Source: Solirubrobacterales bacterium (GTDB lineage Bacteria > Actinomycetota > Thermoleophilia > Solirubrobacterales > Solirubrobacteraceae). From it: a stretch of DNA of 46,214 nt. The translations under genes and the position numbers were made by a program. Below the pieces are notes generated by a model. That model was not told the origin of the DNA. It saw nothing but the letters and a program-made list of their open reading frames with translations, and did not search any database. Positions within the stretch are counted from its first letter, which is position 1; each line of letters starts with the position of its first letter. The stretch lies in NCBI GenBank assembly GCA_027306855.1, contig DAHUYZ010000011.1:1-46214 (forward strand), written 5' to 3'. Positions 36,977 through 45,478 of this stretch are shown here, piece by piece.

Positions 36977-37069
36977 AGAACCCAACAGACTAGCCCGACC
37001 GCCTCCCTCGACGCGCGCGTGCGATCACGCCGTTGTTCGTCCCGATAGGGCGGGCAAGGATGACGGCGC

Positions 37070-38098
37070 TCAGAACAGCGGGCTTGCCGCTCCATTCAGA
37101 TCCGGCGCGTCGATACCGAGATGGGCGAACGCGGCCGCGGTCGCCACGCGTCCCCTGGGCGTGCGCTTGAGCAGCCCGAGCTGCAGCAGGTAGGGCTCAT
37201 AGACGTCCTCGATCGTGTCCTGCTCCTCGCCGATCGCTACCGCGAGCGTGGAGAGTCCTACCGGCCCTCCCTCGAACTTGACGCACACCGATCTGAGGAT
37301 CTCCCGGTCGAGGCGGTCCAGGCCGAGCGCGTCGACCTCGAGCAGGCTCAATGCTTGATCGGCGGCCTCGTCGTCGATCAAGCCGCGCAGGCGCACCTCG
37401 GCGTAGTCGCGAACGCGCTTGAGCAGACGGTTGGCCACCCGCGGCGTCCCGCGGCTTCGCTGCGCGATCGCCCGAGCCCCGCTCTCTCGCAGGTCGATCC
37501 CGAGAATCTCCGCGGAGCGTCTGACGATGCTCGCCAGCTCGTCGGTGCGATAGGGCTCCAGGCGCGCCTGTATTCCGAAACGGTCGCGCAGCGGCGTGGT
37601 CAGCAGGCCGGCTCGCGTGGTCGCCCCTACGAGCGTGAACGGCGGCAGCTCCAAGGTCACGACCCGCGCTCCGGCGCCCTGGCCGACCGTGATCGGCAGG
37701 CGGCGATCCTCCATCGCGGGGTAGAAAGTCTCCTCGAGCGCTCTCGGCAGGCGGTGAATCTCATCTACGAAGAAGACGCTGCGGGGCTCGAGCGCCGTGA
37801 GGAAAGCCGCCACGTCGCCCTTGCGCTCCAGCGCTGGGCCTGCCGTCTGCACGAAGGGAACTTCCAGCTCGGCCGCGAGGATCTGGGCGAGCGACGTCTT
37901 GCCGAGCCCGGGCGGGCCGGCGAGCAGCACGTGGTCGAGCGCCTCCCCGCGCGCCCCCGCCGCCTCCAGCGCAACCGCGAGCTGCTCGCGCAGCGTCTCC
38001 TGACCGACGAACTCGTCGAGCCGTCTGGGCCGAAGCGAGCGGTCGAGCTCGTCCTCGACCGTCAGATAGGGGGTCTGGATCCGCTCGGCGGCAGTCAT
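37070..38098 (-). CDS. ruvB: Holliday junction branch migration ATPase RuvB
   Basis: RuvB forms the hexameric motor of the RuvAB complex. The 342-residue AAA+ protein has Walker A GPPGLGKT (61-68), Walker [10 protein letters not shown] (about 113-121), sensor I GATTRAG, the arginine-finger region, and the C-terminal winged helix ([29 protein letters not shown]). It starts at ATG 38098, ten bases after ruvA. Confidence 0.98.
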   Translation of the reverse strand: MTAAERIQTPYLTVEDELDRSLRPRRLDEFVGQETLREQLAVALEAAGARGEALDHVLLAGPPGLGKTSLAQILAAELEVPFVQTAGPALERKGDVAAFLTALEPRSVFFVDEIHRLPRALEETFYPAMEDRRLPITVGQGAGARVVTLELPPFTLVGATTRAGLLTTPLRDRFGIQARLEPYRTDELASIVRRSAEILGIDLRESGARAIAQRSRGTPRVANRLLKRVRDYAEVRLRGLIDDEAADQALSLLEVDALGLDRLDREILRSVCVKFEGGPVGLSTLAVAIGEEQDTIEDVYEPYLLQLGLLKRTPRGRVATAAAFAHLGIDAPDLNGAASPLF

Positions 38099-38108
38099 GC
38101 AGGTCCCC

Positions 38109-38708
38109 TCACGCCGCCCTCGTGGTGCGCAGGGCCGCCGCGATCAGCTCCTCTGCCGAGTCTCCTTCGGCGCTGCGCAGAAGCTCGTCTGCTTCGAGCG
38201 GGTTGTACCCGAGCGCCAGGAGCCCCTCGTGAGCCAAAGCGCGCGGGCCGAGAGCTGTGCTTACGGAGCCTGACGCGCCCGTATCGGCGCCGGACGCGTG
38301 CCCGTCGACGCTCACCTTCTCGCGCAGCTCGACGATGATCCGCTCGGCGGTGCGCTTGCCGATGCCTGGGACCGCTTGAAAGCGGCGCGCGTCGCCGGCG
38401 GCGATCGCCGCGATCAGCTCGCGCGGGGGGCCGCTCGAGAGGACGGCGAGCGCAACCTTGGGCCCGACCGCCTGAACGGAGATCAGCATCAAAAACAGAT
38501 CGCGCTCCTGCTCTGAATGAAAGCCGTGCAGCAAAAGCGCGTCGTCGCGCACGACGAGATGGGCGTGCAGCGTCGTCTCGCCACCCACTGCCGGCACGTG
38601 GCGCAGCGTCTCGGCGGAGACCGCCAGGTGGTAGCCGACGCCGCCGCACAGAACGACGACGTGATCGGCGCGCCTGATCGCGACCTCGCCGCGCACGATC
38701 GCGATCAT
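38109..38708 (-). CDS. ruvA: Holliday junction DNA helicase subunit RuvA
   Basis: RuvA binds the four-way junction and loads RuvB. The 199-residue protein has the N-terminal OB domain ([18 protein letters not shown]), two helix-hairpin-helix motifs ([33 protein letters not shown]) and the C-terminal three-helix RuvB-binding domain ([17 protein letters not shown]). It overlaps ruvC by four bases (ATGA). Confidence 0.98.
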   Translation of the reverse strand: MIAIVRGEVAIRRADHVVVLCGGVGYHLAVSAETLRHVPAVGGETTLHAHLVVRDDALLLHGFHSEQERDLFLMLISVQAVGPKVALAVLSSGPPRELIAAIAAGDARRFQAVPGIGKRTAERIIVELREKVSVDGHASGADTGASGSVSTALGPRALAHEGLLALGYNPLEADELLRSAEGDSAEELIAAALRTTRAA

Positions 38709-39220
38709 CGCAGCGCACCCTCGCTCGCCCGGCCGATGGCGCTCGCCAGCGGCGCGCCGTTGAGATGGCAGATCGCGACCGCAAGCGCATCGGAGGCGTG
38801 ATCGCTGGACGGCGGATCAGGCAGTCCGAGCAGGCCCTGGACCATCCGCGTGACCTGCTCCTTGCCGGCGCGCCCATGACCGCAGACCGCGGACTTGACT
38901 CGCTGCGGCGTATACGAAAAGCAGGGCACCTCGTGCTCACCGGCGACGAGCATGCTCACGCCGCGAGCATGCCCCACGGCGAAGGCGCTGTGGGCGTTGT
39001 TCTGAGAGAAGTACAGCTCCTCGAGCGCCATCGCCTCGCAGTCGTGCTCTGAGAGGATCTCCCGCACCTTCTCAGCGATCGTGACAAGCCGCCGCTCCAG
39101 GGCGAGCCCTGCCGCCGTCTCGATCACACCGCCGTCGAGCGCGAGGAGACGCATGCCGTCACGCGCGACCACGCCGTAGCCGGTGTTGGCCAGGCCGGGG
39201 TCTATGCCTAGCACGATCAT
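38705..39220 (-). CDS. ruvC: Crossover junction endodeoxyribonuclease RuvC
   Basis: RuvC resolves Holliday junctions. The acidic catalytic residues are in VLGIDPGLANTGYG (Asp at 7), LEELYFSQN, and the C-terminal SSDHASDALAVAI. The start at ATG 39220 (171 residues) is chosen because VLGIDPG follows directly; a second ATG at 39262 adds 14 residues with no family similarity. The promoter probably lies in the 80-125-base spacer after yebC, and a degenerate SOS-like box overlaps the ATG. Confidence 0.97.
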   Translation of the reverse strand: MIVLGIDPGLANTGYGVVARDGMRLLALDGGVIETAAGLALERRLVTIAEKVREILSEHDCEAMALEELYFSQNNAHSAFAVGHARGVSMLVAGEHEVPCFSYTPQRVKSAVCGHGRAGKEQVTRMVQGLLGLPDPPSSDHASDALAVAICHLNGAPLASAIGRASEGALR

Positions 39221-39228
39221 GTGTTCGT
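39213..39228 (-). promoter_or_regulatory. Degenerate LexA (SOS) box over the ruvC start
   Basis: ACGAACACATGATCGT matches the actinobacterial SOS palindrome TCGAAC-N4-GTTCGA at nine of twelve fixed positions and retains the dyad (ACGA/TCGT). ruvCAB is SOS-controlled in several bacteria. Three mismatches make this only suggestive. Confidence 0.3.
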
Positions 39229-39344
39229 ATTCTGCGTGGCCGTCCGGACGCCTGCCTGACATACGGCGTCTCAGGCGCTGGTCTTGGGAAACGTTGATAA
39301 AAGTTTCAGATGCCGATGCAGTAGACCACGCGCGCCCTGCCGAC

Positions 39345-40094
39345 CTATCCCGCGACCCGCTCCAGCACGTCCGCGGGCGCGTCGAAGTTGGCGTAGACCT
39401 CGTCGACGTCGTCGAGCTCGTCGAGCTTGTCGATCAGCGTCATCAGTTTCTCGGTCTGCTTCTCGTCGATCGGTACGAGGCTCTTCGGCCGGTAGGCGAG
39501 CTCGGCGTTCTCGATCTCGATGCCCGCCTCCTCCACGGCGCCGCGCACCGCCGCGAAGTCGCCGAGCTGCGTGACGACCTCGAACATGTCCTCATCGGCC
39601 GAGATGTCTTCGGCGCCCGCCTCCACGGCGATCATCAGCTCGTCTTCGGAGTAGCGCGTCGCGTCGATCGTGATCGTGCCCTTCTTCTCGAACAGGTACG
39701 CCACCGAGCCCGGCTCGCCGAGGCTGCCGCCGTGCTTGGAGAAGGCATGGCGCACATCGGCGCCCGTGCGGTTGCGGTTGTCGGTCAGCGCCTCCACCAG
39801 GATCGCGACCCCGCCCGGGCCATACCCCTCGTACAGGACGGTCTCGATCGCGTCGGCCTCGCCACCCTCGCCCGTGCCTTTGGCGATCGCCCGCTCGATG
39901 TTGTCCTTCGGCATCGACGCCGCCTTCGCCTTGGCGATCGCGAGCGCAAGCGCCGGATTGCCCGTCGGGTCCCCCCCGCCGTCGCGCGCGGCCACCGTGA
40001 TCGCGCGTGCGAGCTTCGTGAAATGCTGGCCGCGCCGCGCGTCGACGACGGCCTTCTTGTGCTTTATCGAAGCCCACTTGGAGTGTCCGGACAT
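39345..40094 (-). CDS. yebC: YebC/PmpR-family protein
   Basis: The 249-residue product (ATG 40094, MSGHSKWASIKHKKAV) is a typical YebC family member, a DNA- or ribosome-associated protein found next to ruvC in many bacteria. Family motifs include GQHFTKLARAITVAARDGGGDP, AKAASMPKDNIERAIAKGTG and EGYGPGGVAILVEALTDNRNRT. Type II YebC proteins have been linked to translation of proline-rich stretches; E. coli YebC relates to transcription. A longer frame starting upstream is rejected. The predicted -10 (TAAACT) seven bases before the ATG suggests a leaderless mRNA. Confidence 0.96.
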   Translation of the reverse strand: MSGHSKWASIKHKKAVVDARRGQHFTKLARAITVAARDGGGDPTGNPALALAIAKAKAASMPKDNIERAIAKGTGEGGEADAIETVLYEGYGPGGVAILVEALTDNRNRTGADVRHAFSKHGGSLGEPGSVAYLFEKKGTITIDATRYSEDELMIAVEAGAEDISADEDMFEVVTQLGDFAAVRGAVEEAGIEIENAELAYRPKSLVPIDEKQTEKLMTLIDKLDELDDVDEVYANFDAPADVLERVAG

Positions 40095-40101
40095 GGCGCG
40101 C

Positions 40102-40111
40102 AGTTTAGGAT
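40102..40111. promoter_or_regulatory. Overlapping divergent -10 boxes of yebC and the phosphohexomutase
   Basis: TAAACT on the minus strand (40102-40107) and TAGGAT on the plus strand (40106-40111) overlap by two bases. The yebC ATG lies 7 bases from its box; the mutase ATG codons lie 11 and 17 bases from theirs. Only one polymerase could occupy the site at a time, so the two genes may be expressed in competition. -35 elements are weak. Confidence 0.45.
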
Positions 40112-40122
40112 GCGGCGCTCCT

Positions 40123-41586
40123 ATGCGCATGGACCCGACCATCTTCAAGGCGTACGACATTCGCGGTCTCTACGGCGAGCAGATCGACGGCGAGACCGCG
40201 CTTGCGATCGGGCGCGCGTTCGCACGGGTGCTCGCCCAGCTGTCGGGCAAGTCGGTCGACCAGTTGCGCATAGGCCTGGGACGCGACATGCGCCTTACTG
40301 CTCCCGAGCTTGCAGAGCGCTACCGCGAGGGCCTGCTCATGGAGGGCGCGAGCGTGCTCGACATCGGGCAGGTCGGAACCGAGATGCTCTACTTCCTCGT
40401 CGGCTCGCGTGGCCTCGACGGTGGGCTCATGTGCACGGCTTCGCACAACCCGAAGGCCTACACCGGCGCGAAGCTCGTTCGTGACGGAGCTATCGCTCTG
40501 TCCGGCGACGCCGGCATCCAGGACATCAGGCGCACGATCGAAGCTGGTCTCGACACGAGCGGTGGTGGTGTAGATGTCGGCGAGCCAGACGATCTCGCGG
40601 GAGCCTCAGACGCCGAAGAGTTACACGCGCGCGCGCAAAGAAAGCCTTACGTCGCGCGCGCGCGCGAGGCCTATCGAGAACAGGACATCTACAGCGACTT
40701 CCAGCTGGCGGCGCTGTCGTTCATCGACCCGGACGCGATCAAGCCGCTGAAGGTCGTCGTGGACGGCGGCAACGGCATGGCCGGACCGATGGTCGGGCCG
40801 CTGCTCGAGCGGCTGGGCCTCGACTTGATCGAGACGTACTGGACCCCCGACGGCAACTTCCCCGATCACGAGCCCAATCCCCTGCTCCCAGAGAACAGGG
40901 CGTTCATCATCGAGAGGGTTCGCGAGACCGGCGCAGACCTTGGGATCGCGTGGGACGGCGATGCGGATCGCTGCTTCTTCATCGACGACGCCGGCGAGTT
41001 CGTCGACGGGGACTTCCTGACGGCGCTGCTCGCCGAGTCGCTGCTGGCGCGCAATCCCGGGTCGGACATCCTCTATGACGTGCGTGCGAGCTGGGCGGTG
41101 CCGGACACGGTCAGGCGTTGCGGCGGAACGCCTCACGTAAACCGGGTCGGCCACGCCTTCTTCAAGACCCGTATGCGCGAGGAGGGCTCGCTGTTCGGCG
41201 GCGAGGTCTCCGGGCACTACTACTTCAAAGACTTCTACTGCGCCGACTCGGGCACTATCCCGGCGCTGCTGATCCTCGAGCGGCTCTCGCGCTCGGGCGA
41301 GCGCATGTCCGAGCTCCTCCTCCCCTACCGCGAGCGCTACTTCATATCCGGCGAGATAAACTCGGAGGTCTCAGACCAGCGGGCCAAGATGGATGAGATC
41401 GCGCAGCGCTACTCCGACGCTCGCCAGGCCACGTTGGACGGCGTCTCGATCGACTACGAGGACTGGCACTTCAACGTGCGACCCTCCAACACGGAGCCAC
41501 TCCTGCGCCTCTGCCTGGAGTCGCTGCGCTCGCGCGAGCACATGGAGCAGATGCGCGACGAGGTGCTCGCGCTGATCCGCTCGTGA
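40123..41586 (+). CDS. manB: Phosphomannomutase / phosphoglucomutase
   Basis: The 487-residue alpha-D-phosphohexomutase interconverts hexose 6- and 1-phosphates for nucleotide-sugar and wall polymer synthesis. The catalytic phosphoserine is Ser107 in TASHNPKAYTG; the Mg loop is DGDADR (278-283); the sugar-binding GEVSGHYYFKDFYCADSG and the phosphate-binding RPSNTEPLLRL complete the four motifs. The GEVSGH sequence fits enzymes acting on mannose and glucose phosphates. ATG 40123 or 40129 (both followed by MDPTIF) may be used. It diverges from yebC and overlaps the next gene by four bases. Confidence 0.95.
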   Translation: MRMDPTIFKAYDIRGLYGEQIDGETALAIGRAFARVLAQLSGKSVDQLRIGLGRDMRLTAPELAERYREGLLMEGASVLDIGQVGTEMLYFLVGSRGLDGGLMCTASHNPKAYTGAKLVRDGAIALSGDAGIQDIRRTIEAGLDTSGGGVDVGEPDDLAGASDAEELHARAQRKPYVARAREAYREQDIYSDFQLAALSFIDPDAIKPLKVVVDGGNGMAGPMVGPLLERLGLDLIETYWTPDGNFPDHEPNPLLPENRAFIIERVRETGADLGIAWDGDADRCFFIDDAGEFVDGDFLTALLAESLLARNPGSDILYDVRASWAVPDTVRRCGGTPHVNRVGHAFFKTRMREEGSLFGGEVSGHYYFKDFYCADSGTIPALLILERLSRSGERMSELLLPYRERYFISGEINSEVSDQRAKMDEIAQRYSDARQATLDGVSIDYEDWHFNVRPSNTEPLLRLCLESLRSREHMEQMRDEVLALIRS

Positions 41587-42545
41587 GCATCCGCTGCCTT
41601 GCCATACCCACGCCGTTTGTGGTCGGCCGCGTCAACTGCTACCTGATCGAAGACGACCCTCTGACGCTCGTAGACGCGGGGCCCAACTCGGCCACTTCGC
41701 TGACGGCGCTCGAAGCGGCGCTCGGCGAGCACGGGTGCAAAGTCGACGAACTGGAGCGGATCGTCGTGACCCACCAGCACATCGACCACATCGGTCTCGT
41801 CGACATCCTCGCCACGCGCTCGGGAGCGGAGGTGTGCGCGCTCGACCTGCTCGCTCCGTGGCTTGCCGACTACAAGGCGCAGATGGAGGCCAACGACCGC
41901 TTCTCCGCGGAGATCATGCTGCGCAACGGCATTCCCCAGGACGTCGTGCACGCGCTGCGCGCGGTGACGGCGAGCTTCCGCGCATGGGGCGCGCCGGCGC
42001 AGGTTACGCGAGCGCTCGCCGAGGGAGAGCTGCTCGAGTTCGATTCGCGGCGCTGGCGCGTGCTGCACCGTCCGGGCCACTCGCCTTCGGACACGGTCTT
42101 CTTCGACGAAGGCTCGGGCGAGATGTTCGGCGGCGACCACCTGATCAAGCACATATCCTCCAACCCGCTCATATCCAAGCCGTTGGGAGGCCAGGCGAGC
42201 GAACGGCCCAGGGCGCTGATGATTTACCTCGACTCGCTGCGCAAGACGCGCGATATGGAGTTGAGCGTCGTGTACGCGGGGCATGGCGAGCAGGTCGAGG
42301 ACCACAGCGCGCTGATCGACGAGCGCTTCAAGATGCACAAGCGCCGGGCCGGCAAGCTGCACAAGCTGATCGCCGAGCGGCCGCGCAACGCGTACGAGCT
42401 TGCCCAGGCGATGTGGGGCAATGTGGCGGTCACTCAGGCCTACCTCACCCTCTCAGAGGTGCTCGGCCACGTCGACCTACTCCTCGACGAAGGCCATGTG
42501 CGCCAAGAGGAACACGACGGGGTCGCTTACTTCGAAGCCTGCTAA
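41583..42545 (+). CDS. Metallo-beta-lactamase fold hydrolase with C-terminal winged-helix region
   Basis: The 320-residue protein has the zinc motif THQHIDH (His64, His66, Asp68, His69), a second His in RPGHSPSDT and GDHL near residue 190. The C-terminal part (ERPRNAYELAQAMWGNVAVTQAYLTLSEVLGHVDLLL) looks like the winged-helix domain of the LACTB2/glyoxalase II-related subfamily, members of which can act as RNA nucleases or as hydroxyacylglutathione-type hydrolases. The substrate is unknown. It begins with GTG in a GTGA overlap with the phosphohexomutase and its stop overlaps that of the convergent rpiB. Confidence 0.9.
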   Translation: MSIRCLAIPTPFVVGRVNCYLIEDDPLTLVDAGPNSATSLTALEAALGEHGCKVDELERIVVTHQHIDHIGLVDILATRSGAEVCALDLLAPWLADYKAQMEANDRFSAEIMLRNGIPQDVVHALRAVTASFRAWGAPAQVTRALAEGELLEFDSRRWRVLHRPGHSPSDTVFFDEGSGEMFGGDHLIKHISSNPLISKPLGGQASERPRALMIYLDSLRKTRDMELSVVYAGHGEQVEDHSALIDERFKMHKRRAGKLHKLIAERPRNAYELAQAMWGNVAVTQAYLTLSEVLGHVDLLLDEGHVRQEEHDGVAYFEAC

Positions 42546-42985
42546 GCGCCCTCGATCTCCGCCACATGCGCCACGTTCGCGCGGTCCTCGCTCTCATCGC
42601 TCGGGCCTGAGGACAGCCACGCGTCGAGGATCTCGTTGAGCAGCGCTGTCGAGGTGCAGCGCAAGCTCAGGGCCAGGACGTTGGCGTCGTTCCACTTGCG
42701 GGCGCCCGCGGCTGTGGGGGCGTCGGCGCAAAGCGCGGCCCTGACGCCCGGAATCTTGTTCGCGGCGATGCTCGCGCCCGTGCCCGTCCAGCAGCACACG
42801 ATCGCCTGATCGGCTCGACCCTCGACGACGTCGCGCGCGGCGGCCTCCGAGCACCACGCCCAGTCCTCGCGCTCGCCCTCGGCGAACACGCCATGGGGAA
42901 CCACGTCGTGGCCGCGGCGACGCAGCTCGTCGATCAGCACGTCGCAGATGCCCACCCGTTCGTCGGCGCTCACAGCGATGCGCAT
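42542..42985 (-). CDS. rpiB: RpiB/LacA/LacB-family sugar-phosphate isomerase
   Basis: The family interconverts ribose 5-phosphate and ribulose 5-phosphate. The 147-residue product (ATG 42985; the longer frame is rejected) has the SADERVG phosphate loop and SIAANKIPGVRAALC. The nucleophile position is Cys65 in VCCWTGTG, as in E. coli RpiB (CGTG) rather than the Glu-type mycobacterial enzyme, but a Trp replaces the usual Gly, so substrate preference may differ. ARKWNDANVLALSLR contains the conserved His/Asn region, with the usual QHND changed to KWND. It follows pdxT by 10 bases. Confidence 0.9.
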   Translation of the reverse strand: MRIAVSADERVGICDVLIDELRRRGHDVVPHGVFAEGEREDWAWCSEAAARDVVEGRADQAIVCCWTGTGASIAANKIPGVRAALCADAPTAAGARKWNDANVLALSLRCTSTALLNEILDAWLSSGPSDESEDRANVAHVAEIEGA

Positions 42986-42995
42986 GAGCGACACG

Positions 42996-43568
42996 CTAGC
43001 GCCGTGCTCGTGCTGCGCGCACCTCGTCGAGCAACAGACCGTGGACGCGGTCGTCGGTCCCCAGCTCGGTGTGGAACGCGACTGCGATCGTCGCGCCCTG
43101 ACGCGCAGCGACGGGATGGCCGTCGATCTCCGCCAGGACCTCGACCCCAGCCCCATGCTCTGCGATCAGAGGAGCCCTGATGAAGACGCCGCGCACCGGC
43201 GCGCCGTCGATGCCCTCCATCGCGACGTCCGCCTCGAACGAGCGCACCTGGCGCCCGAAGGCGTTGCGCCGCGCGAGGATGTCCATCACGGCGAGGTGCT
43301 CGCGGTCGAGCATGATGAGCCCTGCGCAGGAGCCGAGCACCGGCACGCCGGCCGCGGTAAGCTCGCGGATCGGCTCGCCGAGGCCCTCGCGAAGCACGCC
43401 GAGTGTCATCGTCGTCGACTCCCCCCCGGGAATCACGAGGCCGTCGAGGCCGTCGAGATCCTCAGGTGTCCTCACCTCGCGCACATGCGTGCCGAGCCGT
43501 CGCAACACACGCCCATGCGCCTCGAAGTCGCCCTGCAGGGCGAGGACGCCAATGAGAGGCTCTGTCAC
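42996..43568 (-). CDS. pdxT: Pyridoxal 5'-phosphate synthase glutaminase subunit
   Basis: PdxT supplies ammonia to PdxS. The start is GTG 43568 in a GTGA overlap with pdxS, giving 190 residues, the usual length; a longer frame covers pdxS in the wrong register. The nucleophile is Cys81 (GSCAGLIML); IPGGESTTM (about 46-54), and the C-terminal FHTELGTD with the His-Glu pair complete the triad. [10 protein letters not shown] at the N-terminus is diagnostic. Confidence 0.97.
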   Translation of the reverse strand: MTEPLIGVLALQGDFEAHGRVLRRLGTHVREVRTPEDLDGLDGLVIPGGESTTMTLGVLREGLGEPIRELTAAGVPVLGSCAGLIMLDREHLAVMDILARRNAFGRQVRSFEADVAMEGIDGAPVRGVFIRAPLIAEHGAGVEVLAEIDGHPVAARQGATIAVAFHTELGTDDRVHGLLLDEVRAARARR

Positions 43569-44449
43569 CAGCCGCGCTGAGCGAGCAACTGCTCGCCGGC
43601 CAGCTTGGATGACTCGAGGCTCACCATCGCGCTCCCAAGCCCGCGCGAAGCGGCCGCGACGCGCTCTGGGTCCCGCCAGTGGGTCGTAGCCTCGACGATC
43701 GCCTTGGCGCGCGCGGGCGGATCGTCGGACTTGAAGATGCCCGAGCCGACGAAAACGCCTTCGGCTCCGAGAGCCATCATCAAGGCCGCATCGGCGGGTG
43801 TGGCGATCCCGCCGGCACAGAACAGCACGACCGGCAGCTTGCCCTCTGCGGCCACGCTCCGAGCCAGATCGAGCGGCGCGGCGATCTCCTTCACCGCGCT
43901 CGGCAGCTCCGCCTCGTTCAGCGTGCCCAGCCGCTTGATTTCGCCGGTGATCTGGCGCATGTGGCGCACGGCCTCGACGATGTCGCCCGTTCCGGCCTCG
44001 CCCTTCGAGCGGATCATGGCGGCGCCCTCGCCTATACGCCGCAGCGCCTCCCCCAGGTTGGTCGCGCCACAGACGAAAGGCACCTTGAAGGGCCACTTGT
44101 CGATGTGGTTGCGCTCATCGGCGGGTGTCAGCACCTCGGACTCGTCGATGTAGTCGACCTCGAGCGCCTCAAGCACCTGGGCCTCGACGAAATGGCCGAT
44201 CCTCGCCTTGGCCATCACCGGGATCGTGACCGTCTCTTGGATGCCGGAAATCATCTCCGGGTCTGACATGCGGGCGACGCCGCCGTCGCGACGGATGTCG
44301 GCCGGGACGCGTTCGAGCGCCATCACCGCGCAGGCGCCCGCGTCCTCGGCGATCTTGGCCTGCTCGGGCGTGACGACATCCATGATGACGCCGCCCTTGA
44401 GCATCTCTGCCAGGCCGCTCTTGACGGTGAATGTGGCCTCGTCGCGCAT
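43565..44449 (-). CDS. pdxS: Pyridoxal 5'-phosphate synthase synthase subunit
   Basis: PdxS builds PLP from ribose (or ribulose) 5-phosphate, glyceraldehyde 3-phosphate and ammonia. The 294-residue barrel protein has the Schiff-base lysine Lys81 in [31 protein letters not shown], and the second phosphate loop [14 protein letters not shown]. It starts at ATG 44449 with GGAG just upstream and overlaps pdxT by four bases. An RpiR-type regulator gene lies 26 bases upstream on the same strand. Confidence 0.98.
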   Translation of the reverse strand: MRDEATFTVKSGLAEMLKGGVIMDVVTPEQAKIAEDAGACAVMALERVPADIRRDGGVARMSDPEMISGIQETVTIPVMAKARIGHFVEAQVLEALEVDYIDESEVLTPADERNHIDKWPFKVPFVCGATNLGEALRRIGEGAAMIRSKGEAGTGDIVEAVRHMRQITGEIKRLGTLNEAELPSAVKEIAAPLDLARSVAAEGKLPVVLFCAGGIATPADAALMMALGAEGVFVGSGIFKSDDPPARAKAIVEATTHWRDPERVAAASRGLGSAMVSLESSKLAGEQLLAQRGW

Positions 44450-44475
44450 CGCTCCGGAGTTTATCCGGGGCAGTG

Positions 44476-45360
44476 CTACTTCAGCCGGAAGGCCTTGATG
44501 CGATCGTCGTACTGCGCCGAGTCCTGGGAGTAGACGCCGTACGCGAGCGCCTGGATCAGGCTGAGCAGCGCGGTGTGCGAACGCACGTAGGCCGGGCTGT
44601 TCGAGGAGTAGTAGAGCTTGATCTGCGCAAGCTTTGCGACCTCCGAGAGTGTGGCGTCGGTGACCGCCGCGGTGCGCGCCTTGCGATGACGGGCGAGCTT
44701 CAGCGCCCGTACGACGAGCGGGTGCGGGCGGCCCGCCGACAGCCCGATCACAAGCGTGCTCTCGTCTATGCGCCCGAGGCGGCTGAGTGCCTCCTGGGAC
44801 GGGCTCGCTACGACATCGACGCGCAGGTCGAGCAGCATCAAGAGGTGGCGCAGGTAGCTAGCGAAGAACGCCATCTGGTCGGTGCCGACGACGAGCACCT
44901 TCTCGGCCGTGACGATCGCTTCGGTCAGCGTTTCGACGGCCGGGCGCGAGACCTTGCGCGCGGTTTCCTCGACGTTGAGATGGTCTGTCGCAAGCGCCGT
45001 CTCGAACTCGTTCTGGTCGAGTGAGAACAGCGCGCTCGCGTCGGATGATCCGTTGTGCTCGCGCGAGGAATGAACGCGGCGGTACTCCTCTCTTGCGGCC
45101 GCCTGCAGCTCTGGAAAGCCCTCGAAGCCGAGCGCCTGGGAGAAGCGCACGACCGTCGAGCTCGACGTGTTGGCGCGACGTGCGAGCTCCTCGGCGGTCT
45201 GGAACGCAGCCTCGTCGAGATGATCGACGATGTACTGCGCCACGTCCTTCTGCGAGCGAGAGCACTCGTCGAAACGAGCCTGGATGTAGCCAGACAGGCT
45301 CTGGTGCTCGCCAACTCCGTTTGCCTGCGGCTTTGCGGGTGCGGTTGCTAGACGTTTCAT
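44476..45360 (-). CDS. RpiR/MurR-family transcriptional regulator (HTH + SIS)
   Basis: The 294-residue protein has an N-terminal HTH_6 domain (about 22-100: [41 protein letters not shown] pattern) and a C-terminal SIS sugar-phosphate-binding domain (about 125-265; [38 protein letters not shown]). ATG 45360 is chosen; the frame runs upstream only through a hairpin region. RpiR proteins bind phosphosugars; E. coli RpiR controls rpiB. Here the gene heads a run of pdxS, pdxT and rpiB, all on the same strand, so pentose phosphate is a plausible effector. Confidence 0.93.
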   Translation of the reverse strand: MKRLATAPAKPQANGVGEHQSLSGYIQARFDECSRSQKDVAQYIVDHLDEAAFQTAEELARRANTSSSTVVRFSQALGFEGFPELQAAAREEYRRVHSSREHNGSSDASALFSLDQNEFETALATDHLNVEETARKVSRPAVETLTEAIVTAEKVLVVGTDQMAFFASYLRHLLMLLDLRVDVVASPSQEALSRLGRIDESTLVIGLSAGRPHPLVVRALKLARHRKARTAAVTDATLSEVAKLAQIKLYYSSNSPAYVRSHTALLSLIQALAYGVYSQDSAQYDDRIKAFRLK

Positions 45361-45452
45361 CGGCGCTCTTGTTCGACAAGCGCGCCCAACACTCCTCTTT
45401 GGGCTCTCCTCAGGAGGTGAGCGGAGCGGGTCCAGGACTCCCCTCAGAGAGC

Positions 45453-45478
45453 GAGGAGAGTCGCTCGAGACTCTCTTC
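45453..45478 (-). repeat. Inverted repeat at the acetoacetyl-CoA synthetase stop, upstream of the RpiR gene
   Basis: GAGGAGAGTC and GACTCTCTTC can pair (ten base pairs, one wobble) around a 6-base loop. The following 70 bases repeat GAGTC/GACTC-like words. There is no U-run. It may weakly terminate the upstream transcript or serve as an operator for the RpiR protein, which binds inverted repeats. Confidence 0.5.

Noticed and set aside
40620-40668. CG-dinucleotide-rich tracts in the phosphohexomutase gene as a structural (Z-DNA) element
   Set aside because: They encode in-frame Ala-Arg repeats in a continuous protein and occur in normal GC-rich coding sequence.
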